Source: Flavobacterium petrolei (GTDB taxonomy: Bacteria > Bacteroidota > Bacteroidia > Flavobacteriales > Flavobacteriaceae). Taken from it: a stretch of 64,000 nucleotides of DNA. How positions within the stretch are numbered: position 1 is the first letter of the stretch; every line of letters begins with the position of its first letter. Of the stretch, positions 18,180 through 27,946 are shown piece after piece. Both the position numbers and the translations under genes were made by a program. The DNA lies in NCBI RefSeq assembly GCF_003314435.2, contig NZ_QNVY02000001.1, forward strand, positions 1 through 64,000, read 5' to 3'. Under the pieces are notes generated by a model. The model was not told the origin of the DNA. It worked only from the letters and a program-made list of their open reading frames with translations, and did no database searches.

Positions 18180-18817
18180 AAAATTGTTTTAAATTCTCTT
18201 TTTTTAGAAAAACTTTTTTTCCATTCTACCAATATAAAAATCTGATACAAAATATACAATATACTGTTCAAAATCCACGTAATTTTATTCATTTTTGGGC
18301 TTAAAGCAATTGTCAGATTCCCTACCAGAAACAAAATTGTACTGCCGAACAAATAGAATAAAATGCCCATATTTATGAAATAGAATTCTTTTTTTTCATT
18401 TAACATATTGTAAAAATGAAAAGTGGCATACAGAATCAATAATATGGAAGTAATGAATATTTCGAAAAGATTAAATTTTAAAAACAAAGAAAAGTCATTC
18501 ACATATTGTACTGCTAAAGACATTAAGACTATGATCAAACAAACTTTCACTATTTTTTTTTGTAATTCTCCTTTTAAAATATTTATATAAAAAAGACTCA
18601 GAAGTATAAACTGGCCGATAAAATAAAAATGCGAGAGATACAAGTTATTAATATTGAATTTTTTCAAGGTCATTGAAGTAATTTGGACTAAAAAAATAAC
18701 ACCAAGATACCATGTAAAAATTGAGTATGCTTTCCCGTAATTTCGGGCGCCTTTAATAAACAGAATTAGGTTAAGGAATAAAATTAAGTAACCAATATTT
18801 GCAAATAAACTCCACAT
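18176..18817 (-). CDS. Multi-span membrane protein, probable sensor partner of the kinase
   Basis: A 213-residue protein with about seven predicted membrane helices and short loops, ending in a basic cytoplasmic tail (EWKKSFSKKREFK). No catalytic motif is visible. Its stop overlaps the start of the histidine kinase by 4 bases, which implies translational coupling. With a kinase that lacks its own input domain, a role as sensory membrane subunit is the simplest reading. It has no recognised family. Confidence 0.65.
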   Translation of the reverse strand: MWSLFANIGYLILFLNLILFIKGARNYGKAYSIFTWYLGVIFLVQITSMTLKKFNINNLYLSHFYFIGQFILLSLFYINILKGELQKKIVKVCLIIVLMSLAVQYVNDFSLFLKFNLFEIFITSILLILYATFHFYNMLNEKKEFYFINMGILFYLFGSTILFLVGNLTIALSPKMNKITWILNSILYILYQIFILVEWKKSFSKKREFKTIL

Positions 18818-18822
18818 GTCAA

Positions 18823-19215
18823 TTAGTAATTTAAAGGACTTTCAGGATCACTCGCCGGCGGGCAAGGCTCTGTAAAATCGTATATATTATCTTCTCCTCC
18901 TGTTGAATTTCCCAGAGTTTTAGAAATCATATCTACATAAATTCCTGTTTCCGGATTGAATTTTGTTCCTACGATCATTAACTTTTCAACACCTGCATCA
19001 TCCACTCCAATATAAGCTCTCACCGCATCTACTCCTTCTACTAAAACTTCCAGTAAATCTACTTTTGGAATCAAAAAAGCATTGACATGATGGTGTTTGT
19101 TGTAATTCCCTTCTTGTTTAGTCCAACGTTTAGCCCATTTTTGTGCTGTTTTTAATGGAATGGCATTGATCGATTTTCCTTGAGTTTGCAATTCCGAGGT
19201 AGTTTGCTCCGACAT
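18823..19215 (-). CDS. Conserved-looking hypothetical protein at the head of the two-component operon, 130 aa
   Basis: Not recognised as a named family. It is soluble with no signal peptide. The N-terminal half is charged and helical (LKTAQKWAKRWTKQEGNYNK), followed by a His cluster (HHHVNAF) and an alpha-beta segment (VRAYIGVDDAGVEKLMIVGT). The C-terminal tail is FTEPCPPASDPESPLNY. It starts the leftward unit, 5 bases before the membrane protein gene. I recall similar small proteins next to comparable sensors in other flavobacteria, but cannot verify that here. It may be a cytoplasmic ligand-binding or output component. Confidence 0.6.
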   Translation of the reverse strand: MSEQTTSELQTQGKSINAIPLKTAQKWAKRWTKQEGNYNKHHHVNAFLIPKVDLLEVLVEGVDAVRAYIGVDDAGVEKLMIVGTKFNPETGIYVDMISKTLGNSTGGEDNIYDFTEPCPPASDPESPLNY

Positions 19216-19977
19216 ACGTACTATTTTTTAGTCAAATTGATTTAAAATCTAAAAGCTAAACTACTATATTTTATTGTTTTAACAAAACTAGATGTGTATT
19301 TAAAATCAAAAAGCCAAAATCAGAAAAGATTTTTAATACTCAGTGAATTAATCAATAACTATACTTTTTAAAGTTACTTTATATTTTTAGTTTAAAATTA
19401 CTACAGAATATACGAAATCATAAAACACATTGCGATGTAATTTTATATCAAGTTCTAGATCAGTGTATACAAGACAGACAACCGATAGAACACTAAAACT
19501 TTTCAAGTTGATTGTAAATCCAAAGTGTGGATTTTTAGAAATTATATTCAAGATAAGAGAAAGTATCATGCTAATGCAAGCTTATCAAATCCTTTTTTTT
19601 TTTTCTATTTGGTTTATTGGATTTATAGTTTTATAAAATATCTATTTCAAACCCAAAATTTAGCAGAAAAAACACCAAACTTTTACAAATAGCCAACCTA
19701 GCGGCAATGTCAAAATCTCGAAACGAAACCTAATCTTAAACTAACCTTATAATTACTTTACTTAATCCTTCAAAACACCTAATAACCTCATTATGTAGAA
19801 TTAGTTATATAGTATTAAAAATCGCTCCGATAATTGTCACAACTCGTTAGTTTTTCTTTAAATATAAGCATTATTATTAGAATAATATTATCGCTAAAAA
19901 AACACTTAAATTCATTGTCGAAACTAACAAAAATTAACTCACAGTTTTTATCTTGTCATTTAATAAAAACATACACC
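19216..19977. other. Non-coding gap between divergent genes
   Basis: The stretch is AT-rich with many stops in all frames. The few short ORFs lack signal peptides, spans or recognisable composition. No hairpin or repeat stands out. It should contain the promoters for the 16716-19215 operon and for the DoxX-like gene. Confidence 0.5.
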
Positions 19978-20517
19978 ATGAAATTCGATAGAGAAGATAA
20001 ATTAGAAATATTTGAAAATGCTATTACTTGGATTGTAGTGTTTGCAATGTTTATTTATGGTGGTGGTAAACTAGTACAATTTGATGGAGCTTCTGAGATC
20101 AACAAAACAGTTTCTGAAATGACTGGAATGGAATTGATGTGGGCATTTTATGGTTATTCAAAATTATATGCAATAACTTTAGGGCTTTTTGAAATAATTG
20201 GAGGAACATTGATGTTAATTAAAAAAACTAGAATTATTGGTTGTTTATTCACGTTAACAATACTTATAAATGTGATATTACAAGATGTATATTTCGAAGT
20301 GCATCTTGGTGCTCTAAAAGCAGCGATTCTTTATCAATTTTTCATCCTACTGATTCTATGGTTAAACAAAGACCTTCTTGCCCAAAGTATAAAGTCTTTG
20401 TTAAATATCAAAAAATCTCAACAGTCAAAATATAAATTGATGATTAAATTAGTTCTTGCTTTCATTGGTTTTATAATACTGAGAATAACAGAATACTACT
20501 TAACAATTAAATATTAA
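19978..20517 (+). CDS. DoxX-like membrane protein, paralogue 1
   Basis: A 179-residue protein with about four to five membrane helices in a DoxX-like arrangement. The ATG at 19978 is preferred over upstream non-ATG starts because the paralogue at 59664-60203 begins at the same residue (MKFDR) and has the same length. The two are roughly 80 percent identical, with long exact blocks such as GASEINKTVSEMTGMELMW. The function is unknown; DoxX relatives have been linked to redox and quinone processes. The gene stands alone. Confidence 0.7.
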   Translation: MKFDREDKLEIFENAITWIVVFAMFIYGGGKLVQFDGASEINKTVSEMTGMELMWAFYGYSKLYAITLGLFEIIGGTLMLIKKTRIIGCLFTLTILINVILQDVYFEVHLGALKAAILYQFFILLILWLNKDLLAQSIKSLLNIKKSQQSKYKLMIKLVLAFIGFIILRITEYYLTIKY

Positions 20518-20979
20518 AGCCAGTTGCCAAAAGCCTGAGCTATTAATCCTAACAAGCATTAAAATGCAAAAATTATATATTGTTTAGTGTTTTGAGACAA
20601 CCATTTAACACAGAATTGCATTTCTTATTTAAACCAGTAGTTATTAACGACGGATCAAGAATCCCCAAACAAAAGCGAAATATGCGAATTCTAAATAAAA
20701 TAAAAAACTACCACAAACAATTAGAGTTCCGTTGGATTCTTAGCTCGAAATTTCAAGAGGATTATACATGCTCTTTTTTGGAACGATTTATGTTCTTTTT
20801 TACTCTATTTCATTCATTACCAAAACTTAACTTTCTTCCCTTAAATAATTTTCATTATATTTTAAATTACATATATTTACTTTGTGATTAGACAAACACA
20901 GTTTGTTTAGAGGTTTTAGAAGAACAAAAGTTAGCAAAAATCGACAATAGGAATTAATCATATTATAATATAATAAATT

Positions 20980-21150
20980 ATGTCAAGAGTTGGAATGGTA
21001 ATAGGCTTGGTAATTGCCTTTATAGGTTGGATTTTATACCATCTTGTAATTAAAAAAGACTTAAAGAAAAATTTAAATAATGTATATGTTGGATTGTTTT
21101 TTATAGGAATATGGGTTTTATTTTATTTTTTCATTGTTGAAAATTTTTAA
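20980..21150 (+). CDS. Small membrane protein, 56 aa
   Basis: A short ORF beginning MSRVGMVIGLVIAFIGWILY, with two predicted membrane spans (about 3-22 and 37-53) and a basic loop (KKDLKKNLNN) between them. Composition is convincing for a real inner-membrane microprotein. It has no named family. It lies alone between the DoxX-like gene and the PAS protein. A GTTAGC box lies 45 bases upstream (20930-20935). Confidence 0.5.
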   Translation: MSRVGMVIGLVIAFIGWILYHLVIKKDLKKNLNNVYVGLFFIGIWVLFYFFIVENF

Positions 21151-21474
21151 AAACTATGAATTAGTGGTTATGCACCTGCAGCGTTAGAGAAATCAGAAAT
21201 ATTTTTGAAAAAGAGACAAGAATATAGATTTCTGACACAACAGAAATCGAAAATAATTTGATTTAAAACAACAAGCCATCACACCTATTCAAGGCAGTGT
21301 CAATATCTTCCCTATAAACAGCAACTTCCTTCCAAAACCTGATAGGTTACTTGGCAAAATTATTATTAAAGCACTTGTTAATTCAATTTAATTCACTAAC
21401 TTTCATATACTTATATCAGAATAATTAATTCTGAATATCGAACAGATCTCTTTTAATTTTTATACTGGACGAAT
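21151..21474. other. Non-coding gap upstream of the PAS protein
   Basis: No ORF or strong hairpin is seen. A short motif, GTTATGCACCTGCAGCGTTA (about 21169-21188), resembles the ends of intergenic repeats seen near 58-62 kb but is not complete. The stretch should hold the promoter for the PAS gene. Confidence 0.4.
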
Positions 21475-23628
21475 ATGAAAATTTCATTAGAAAAAAAAAT
21501 AATCATTGGATTTATCCTCAACCTGTTTGTCGTTTTTGCGATAGCTGGGGTTTTTATTTTAAGAATCAATAAGAATAGAAATCCAGAGTTAGATAATTCA
21601 TTGAATTGGATTGAAATTTCATTGATTTTCCTGTCCCTTATTTTGCTGACCGTTGTTTATTTTATCATTCGGTCCCAACTTCGAGCTAAAAATCGATCTC
21701 AGGAATTACTTTTAGAAAACAAACAATTACTACAATCTATTATTGACAATACTTCAAGTCCAATTTTCATAAAAAAAATAAATGGAGAATATTTATTAAT
21801 AAATAAGGAATTTGAATCTCTATTTAAAATTACAAATCAGGAAATTATAGGTAAAACCGATCATGACTTTCTACCTCCAAACGTGGCAGATGCTTATCGC
21901 AATACCGATTTTGAAGTTGTGAAGGCTTTGAAAGAATTAAAAACAGAGGAAGTTATAGAACAAACTGACGGGAAACATACCTACATTGCCGTGAAATTCC
22001 CTTTACACGACTCTTTTAATAGGATTTACGCCATAGGTGGGATTTTTACTGATATTTCCGAAAGAAAGAAACTGGAAGAGTCGTTCACGGCCGCTGAAAA
22101 ATTCTTTACCATGTCAGTAGATATGATGATTATCTCATCGATGGAAAGATTTGTGAAAGTAAATCCGGCTGTTAGTAAAACATTAGGATATTCAGAGGAA
22201 GAACTCTTGCGCAAAAATTTCTTGGAATTTACGCATCCAGATGATATAGAAATCACTAAAAAAGAAGTACAAAAATTACAGACTGGAGCTGCCTCCATTA
22301 AATTCGAAAACCGATATATTTGTAAAGACGGATCTATCAAATGGCTCGTTTGGTCCGTATTCCCTGAGGTGAAAAGTGGATTACTATATGCCGTAGCCAG
22401 TGATATCACAGATAAAAAAGAAATCGAAAACGCTCTAAATGTAGCCAATACCTTTTTTTACATGTCATTTGATATGTTTGTCGTGATTAAAGACGAGAAT
22501 TTTGTAAAAGTAAATCCTGCATTTACCCGAATTTTAGGATATGATCAGCAAGAAATAATAAACAAACCGTTTTTAAGTTTCATACATCCTGATGACGCGT
22601 CAATCTTTATGGATGGTGTCAAAAAATTAAGAATCAGCGATTCTGTGGTTACTCATAGAGTTCGGGAACGCTTGAAAGACGGCTCCTATAAATGGTTTGA
22701 CTGGACCAGCACAATCGATATTCATACCGGAATTATTTACGCGGTTGCACGCGATGTATCTGAATTGATTGCAAATGAAGAATCGTTAAAAATAGCAAAT
22801 ATGTTTTTTGATATGGCTTTCGATATTTTAACAGTGGCTAAAGAGGAACATTTCATTAAAATAAATCCCGCTTTTACAAAAACGCTTGGTTACAATCAAT
22901 ATGATATGGACCGCATTAAATTCATAGATTTAATTCACCCTGATGACAAACAAACTGCTGGTGAAATATTGCAAAGACATTTAAAAGGAGAATCCGTTGT
23001 CAATTTCAGGACACGGTTTCTATGCAAAGACGGCTCGTTTAAATGGCTGGATTGGAATAGTAATATTGATGTTAAAAACGGGGTATTTTATTCCGTTGCC
23101 CGAAATGTTACAGAGCTAGTGGAGTTAGAAAACGAGCAACAAACAGCCATAGAGAATCTTTATGAAAATGAGGAAAAATTACGGTTAATAGTCGAAAATA
23201 TCAGCGAAGGTATTATTGTGGCTAATGCCGATAAAAAGATAATTATGGCCAACAACATGGCCAACGAGATTTTTGGAATCGAAGAAGACGACAAAATTTC
23301 AACTAATTTAAGCAATCACTTTGAACTGTATTTTCCGGATGAAAAAACCATTTTTCCTTCCCAAAATTTACCCATGGAACGTGCTCTAAGCGGAGAAGTC
23401 ACAACTGATGTCGAAATCATTCTTTGGAATCCCGTAGCGCAGGAAAAGAAAAGAGTATTAATTAGCGGCCGCCCGTTAGTAGATCAAAACAACACAGTAG
23501 TTGCAGCTGTTGTAACCATAAAAGACATCAGTAAATACAAACAAATGGAGGAAGATTTGAAAGAATCTGAATCAAAATACCGACAATTAATAGGTTTCCG
23601 AAAAGGAAATACTGATACAATGCTGTAA
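21475..23628 (+). CDS. Multi-PAS sensor protein lacking an output domain (probably truncated)
   Basis: A 717-residue protein with two N-terminal membrane spans (about 9-29 and 46-65), then five consecutive PAS/PAC units (about 80-195, 200-315, 320-435, 437-550 and 560-690). Units 2-4 are similar to each other, with repeated VNPA, HPDD and DGS-KW motifs, and probably arose by duplication. The chain ends 20 or so residues after the fifth PAC, within ESESKYRQLI, the usual beginning of a further PAS unit before a histidine kinase. No kinase, cyclase or HTH follows, and the next gene is convergent. A 3' deletion is likely; a stand-alone sensor is the alternative. Confidence 0.75.
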   Translation: MKISLEKKIIIGFILNLFVVFAIAGVFILRINKNRNPELDNSLNWIEISLIFLSLILLTVVYFIIRSQLRAKNRSQELLLENKQLLQSIIDNTSSPIFIKKINGEYLLINKEFESLFKITNQEIIGKTDHDFLPPNVADAYRNTDFEVVKALKELKTEEVIEQTDGKHTYIAVKFPLHDSFNRIYAIGGIFTDISERKKLEESFTAAEKFFTMSVDMMIISSMERFVKVNPAVSKTLGYSEEELLRKNFLEFTHPDDIEITKKEVQKLQTGAASIKFENRYICKDGSIKWLVWSVFPEVKSGLLYAVASDITDKKEIENALNVANTFFYMSFDMFVVIKDENFVKVNPAFTRILGYDQQEIINKPFLSFIHPDDASIFMDGVKKLRISDSVVTHRVRERLKDGSYKWFDWTSTIDIHTGIIYAVARDVSELIANEESLKIANMFFDMAFDILTVAKEEHFIKINPAFTKTLGYNQYDMDRIKFIDLIHPDDKQTAGEILQRHLKGESVVNFRTRFLCKDGSFKWLDWNSNIDVKNGVFYSVARNVTELVELENEQQTAIENLYENEEKLRLIVENISEGIIVANADKKIIMANNMANEIFGIEEDDKISTNLSNHFELYFPDEKTIFPSQNLPMERALSGEVTTDVEIILWNPVAQEKKRVLISGRPLVDQNNTVVAAVVTIKDISKYKQMEEDLKESESKYRQLIGFRKGNTDTML

Positions 23629-23662
23629 ACTTGAAAGCTACATTTGGAAAGGATTGTTTATG

Positions 23663-24271
23663 CTATAATCTCCTTTTTAGATTCTCTTTCACTTCATCAA
23701 ACCATTCATTTTTTAAAATACTTAAAATAATACTATCCCTCCGAGCGTCACTTCCTAAAGTTGGCATGTGATTGCGTAATATACCTTCCACTTTGCAACC
23801 TATGCTTTTCATGGCTGCAATACTTCGCTCGTTATTATTGTCAGCTCGAAATTCAACCCGCTCCATTCCTAGCGTTTCAAATGCATATTGCAAAAGTAAA
23901 TATTTACAATGCTTATTCAGTCCTGTTCCCCGAAATGATTTTCCATACCAAGTATAGCCCAATTGCAACGTTTTAAACTGAAGATTGATATCATAAAAAC
24001 GAGTACTTCCGGCATATTTTCCAGATTTTTTATCGAAAACTATAAAGGGAAATTCGGTTTTCATCTCTCTGGCTTTTAGCGCAATCTGAATGTATTTTTC
24101 CAGATTTTCTCTGCCATTGGCACGTACCAATGAATATTGCCAAGTCTCCGGTTCATTAATGGAAATTTTCAATAGATTTTCGAAATCTGATTCTTGTAAG
24201 GAACGCAATAAAACGGTTTGGTCCTCCAAAACTAGGGGATGTGAAAAGTTAAAATCCATATTGGTATTCAT
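23663..24271 (-). CDS. GNAT family N-acetyltransferase (RimJ/RimL type)
   Basis: Transfers an acetyl group from acetyl-CoA to an amine acceptor, which in this subgroup is often a protein N-terminus or small molecule. The 202 residues show RimJ/RimL features: VLLRSLQESDFENLLKI at the N-terminus, the acetyl-CoA loop region (WYGKSFRGTGLNKHCKYLLL) and MERVEFRADNNNERSIAAM before the last strand. The substrate is unknown. It is convergent with the truncated PAS gene and divergent from the M16 protease. Confidence 0.85.
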   Translation of the reverse strand: MNTNMDFNFSHPLVLEDQTVLLRSLQESDFENLLKISINEPETWQYSLVRANGRENLEKYIQIALKAREMKTEFPFIVFDKKSGKYAGSTRFYDINLQFKTLQLGYTWYGKSFRGTGLNKHCKYLLLQYAFETLGMERVEFRADNNNERSIAAMKSIGCKVEGILRNHMPTLGSDARRDSIILSILKNEWFDEVKENLKRRL

Positions 24272-24504
24272 TTTAGTGTTGTAAACTTAAGACGACCAAA
24301 TATAAACGATATTAGATTAGTTCTGAAAACTATTTTACGCTCAGATTAAAATCTACCAAATACCTTGTTGATTGGGCAATAGCCACAAACCAAAATTCAA
24401 TTGCGTTCTTTCTACTGTTTTACTATTTTATTTTTTCTTACTTTTAGTGTCTAAAGCAAAAATTTCTTTTACTGTTAAAATATCGTTGAACCTAAATTTA
24501 AAAA

Positions 24505-27333
24505 ATGAAACCAATCCAGTTATTAGCGTTCTTTTTACTACTTTTTAGTACTTTTTCCTCCAACTCCCAAAATCAAAAATCAAAAGAATTCAAAGTAGAA
24601 TTTGAAAAATTCACACTTGAAAATGGATTACAAGTTATTTTGCATATTGACCGATCAGACCCTGTAGTTGCAGTTGCTTTGACGAGTCATGTAGGATCCG
24701 CCAGAGAAAAAGAAGGCCGTACAGGATTTGCGCATTTGTTTGAACATTTACTTTTCTTGGAATCGGAAAATTTAGGAAAAGGAGGGCTTGATAAAATGAG
24801 TGCTCGTATTGGCGGAGCTGGTGCCAATGGTTCTACTAGCAGAGACCGCACTAATTATTTTCAGACCGTTCCTAAAGATGCTTTAGAAAAAATGATTTGG
24901 GCCGAAGCTGATAAACTAGGTTATTTCATCAACACGGTCACAGAACCGGTTTTAGCCAAAGAAAAACAGGTTGTTAAAAATGAAAAAAGACAGAGTTATG
25001 ATAACAGACCGTATGGTCATAATTTTTCAGTAATATCAAAAAATTTATATCCGGCAACGCATCCTTATAACTGGGACGTTATTGGTTCTTTAGAAGATTT
25101 GCAAAATGCTACGCTTGAAGATGTAAAAAGTTTCTATAACCGCTGGTATGTACCAAACAATGTTACGCTGACTATTGCCGGAGATTTTAATGTAAAACAA
25201 ACTAAAGCTTGGGTCGAAAAATATTTTGGAGACATCAGACGTGGAGAAGCGATTCCAAAAATGGTAAAGCAGTCTGTGATATTGACCGAAACTAAAAAAT
25301 TATATTACGAAGATAATTTTGCTAAGTTGCCTCAACTTACGCTAACATGGCCGTCAGTTTACGAATACCATCCTGACAGTTATGCGTTAGAAGTTTTGGC
25401 AAGCTATCTTTCCAAAGGTAAAAAAGCACCTCTATATAAAACCTTGGTAGAAGACAAAAAAGTAACTGATGCCACCGATGTTTTTCAATACAATTCAGAA
25501 ATAGCGGGTCAATATATGTTGAGCGTAACCGCTTTTGAAAAAACAAATTTGAATGACGTAATGAATGGCGTAAACGAAGCTTTTAAAAACTTTGAAGCTG
25601 AAGGAATTTCTCAACAAGATTTAAATCGAATTAAAGCGGGACAAGAAACTGCTTTTTACACCAATTTATCTAGTGTATTAGGAAAAGGGTTTCAACTGGC
25701 GCAATATGAAATTTTCGCGGGAACTCCGGATTATATCAATCAAGATGTCAAAAATATTCTTGCTGTAACTACCGAAGACGTAATGCGTGTATATCAAAAA
25801 TACATCAAAGGAAAATATTTTGTAGCCACCAGTTTTGTTCCAAAAGGAGAGGCCAATTTAATTCTGGCTGGTTCAATAGTAGCCGAGGTTGTAGAGGAAA
25901 AAATCATTGAAGGCAAAGAAGATTCCTTTGATGCCAGCATTGCTGCTACGTATGAAAAAACACCTTCTAAATTTGACCGAAGCGTTGAGCCCGCTTATGG
26001 AGAAAGTCCTGATGTAATATTACCAACAGTTTGGAAAAGCAAGTTGTTATCCGGTCTAAACGTGTTAGGAATTGAAAACCACGAAGTGCCGCTTGTTCAA
26101 TTTCAATTGCAAATAAAAGGCGGAATGTTACTTGAAGAAGCAAATAAAATAGGAGTTTCGAATATGCTGGCGGAACTGATGACAAAAGGAACTAAAAACA
26201 AAACTCCGGAGCAACTTGAAAATGCGATTGAAAGTCTGGGAGCAACTATAAGAGCTTATGCAACTGATGAATCTTTATTTATTTCAGGCAATACTTTAGC
26301 CAAAAATTACGCTGCAACTATGGCATTAGTTCAGGAAATAATTTTACAACCACGCTGGGATAGTACCGAATTTGATTTGATTAAACAAAGTACGTTAAGC
26401 CAAATCACACAGCAGAAAGCAGATCCAAATAGTGTTGCCAGAAATGAATTCAAAAAATTAATCTATGGCAAAGAATCTATTTTAGCGAACAACCGCATTG
26501 GTACTGAAAATTCGGTAAATAGCATTACAATTGCCGATTTGAAAAATTACTATACTAAAAACACTACTCCATCAGTTACTAATTTTCAAATTGTGGGTGC
26601 TATTTCAAAAGCAGATGTGACAAATTCATTAGCTGATTTAAATAAAAATTGGGAGGCTAAAAAAGTTATAGTTCCTAAAGTGACAACAACAACTACAATA
26701 GCATCCTCAAAAATTTATTTTTATGATGTTCCAGGTGCAAAACAATCTGTAATCCGAATTGGATATCCTGCTCTTGCCTCAACTGATGAGGATTTTTATC
26801 CTGTTCAAATCATGAATTACCGTTTAGGCGGTGGCAGCTTTGCTTCGCAATTGACGCAAGAATTACGTGAAGGAAAAGGATATACGTACGGAATAAATTC
26901 GTCCTTTGATGGTTCTGTAAACAAAGGTCCATTTACTGTTGCAAGTGGTGTGCGTTCGAATGTAACTTTTGAATCCGTTAGCTTAATCAAAGAAATTCTT
27001 TCGCAATATGGAAAAAACTTCAACGAGAATGATCTTGAAGTGACGAAAGGATACCTAATAAAAAGTAATGCGAGAGCGTTTGAAACACTTTCCGCTAAAT
27101 TGGAAATGCTATATGATATCAGCAACTACAATTACGCTGATGATTACGCAAAGCAACAGGAAAACATTGTGAAAAACAGCACTATTGACGCTATAAAAAA
27201 GCTTTCAGAAAAGTATTTGAATGCTGATAAAATGATCTATTTAGTGGTAGGTGATGCTGAAACACAATTAAAAAAGTTAGAGCAAATTGGTTTTGGAGAG
27301 CCAATTCTTCTGAATAAACCAGCAGTAAAATAA
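24505..27333 (+). CDS. Exported M16 family zinc protease
   Basis: A large 942-residue metalloprotease with a signal peptide (about 1-22), then two tandem M16 halves. The first carries the inverted zinc motif HLFEH (77-81), with the third ligand Glu in the helix containing EKQVVKNEKRQSYDN (about 154-168). The second half (about 510-930) is an inactive-type M16 domain with the usual LGGGSFASQLTQELREGKGYTYG. Full-length two-domain M16 proteins act in the periplasm on peptides. It is followed by a palindromic repeat, not by an operon partner. Confidence 0.9.
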   Translation: MKPIQLLAFFLLLFSTFSSNSQNQKSKEFKVEFEKFTLENGLQVILHIDRSDPVVAVALTSHVGSAREKEGRTGFAHLFEHLLFLESENLGKGGLDKMSARIGGAGANGSTSRDRTNYFQTVPKDALEKMIWAEADKLGYFINTVTEPVLAKEKQVVKNEKRQSYDNRPYGHNFSVISKNLYPATHPYNWDVIGSLEDLQNATLEDVKSFYNRWYVPNNVTLTIAGDFNVKQTKAWVEKYFGDIRRGEAIPKMVKQSVILTETKKLYYEDNFAKLPQLTLTWPSVYEYHPDSYALEVLASYLSKGKKAPLYKTLVEDKKVTDATDVFQYNSEIAGQYMLSVTAFEKTNLNDVMNGVNEAFKNFEAEGISQQDLNRIKAGQETAFYTNLSSVLGKGFQLAQYEIFAGTPDYINQDVKNILAVTTEDVMRVYQKYIKGKYFVATSFVPKGEANLILAGSIVAEVVEEKIIEGKEDSFDASIAATYEKTPSKFDRSVEPAYGESPDVILPTVWKSKLLSGLNVLGIENHEVPLVQFQLQIKGGMLLEEANKIGVSNMLAELMTKGTKNKTPEQLENAIESLGATIRAYATDESLFISGNTLAKNYAATMALVQEIILQPRWDSTEFDLIKQSTLSQITQQKADPNSVARNEFKKLIYGKESILANNRIGTENSVNSITIADLKNYYTKNTTPSVTNFQIVGAISKADVTNSLADLNKNWEAKKVIVPKVTTTTTIASSKIYFYDVPGAKQSVIRIGYPALASTDEDFYPVQIMNYRLGGGSFASQLTQELREGKGYTYGINSSFDGSVNKGPFTVASGVRSNVTFESVSLIKEILSQYGKNFNENDLEVTKGYLIKSNARAFETLSAKLEMLYDISNYNYADDYAKQQENIVKNSTIDAIKKLSEKYLNADKMIYLVVGDAETQLKKLEQIGFGEPILLNKPAVK

Positions 27334-27375
27334 GTTGGTTTTAAACGAATTTGGGTTATACATCACTGATTGATA

Positions 27376-27520
27376 TAGCCCAGATCGAAGTGAAAATCCC
27401 GACTGCAAAAAAGATAATTTTTCTTGTCCTGAAAGAGCGACCAACGGAAGCTCCTTTCAGGACAAGAAAAATTATCTTTTTAAGGGAGTATTGTAACGGA
27501 TTGCTGGATAAGCTCCTGAA
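27376..27520. repeat. TAGCCC-type palindromic intergenic element, copy 2 (28-bp perfect stem)
   Basis: The left flank is TAGCCCAGATCGAAGTG and the right flank GGATTGCTGGATAAGCTCC. Between them, 27408-27435 and 27454-27481 form a perfect 28-bp inverted repeat with an 18-base loop. It sits in the convergent spacer between the M16 protease and the 27525 gene, where the stem may also act as a two-way terminator. Confidence 0.8.
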
Positions 27521-27524
27521 AATT

Positions 27525-27884
27525 TTATTCATTCATTTCGTCATGACGCTCCGGAACTTGCGGATCATATAGTGGACATTTGAATTCATCCATTATATTC
27601 ACTAAAGAATCCATTGTTTTTCCTTCAGTACCATAACAATCAATTTTTATACTTTGAGGCGTCGTCCTGATATGAAAAGCACCTACACCATTGTTATTTT
27701 TCCAACTTTTCTCGTCTACTTTTTCCCATTTGGAAAATACCGAAGCGATTCGATTTAAGATAACTTGAACAGGAAGTTCTTCAAGGCCTTCAATTTCAGC
27801 TTGCTCCTCAGTAATAGTTTCATAAACTAAGTGATGGTTGAGATAAATTCCCTCAAGATATTTCCAAAAAACCAATTCGTACAT
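27525..27884 (-). CDS. Hypothetical protein, 119 aa
   Basis: Not recognised. It is a small acidic cytoplasmic protein with no signal peptide, beginning MYELVFWKYLEGIYLNHHLV. The middle (VILNRIASVFSKWEKVDEKS) is helical and the last third is beta-like (GAFHIRTTPQSIKIDCYG). It lies 62 bases downstream of purM on the same strand and may be co-transcribed with it. Confidence 0.55.
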   Translation of the reverse strand: MYELVFWKYLEGIYLNHHLVYETITEEQAEIEGLEELPVQVILNRIASVFSKWEKVDEKSWKNNNGVGAFHIRTTPQSIKIDCYGTEGKTMDSLVNIMDEFKCPLYDPQVPERHDEMNE

Positions 27885-27946
27885 AGATAAAAAATTAAAA
27901 GATTAAAGAATTGAAAGATTGAAAATAAACTTCAATTGAAGTTTAT

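Noticed and set aside
20580..20891. 103-aa ORF between the DoxX-like gene and the small membrane protein
   Set aside because: No signal peptide, span pattern or family resemblance. Its Phe, Leu and Lys content is that expected of random AT-rich sequence and it has no ATG-proximal promoter.
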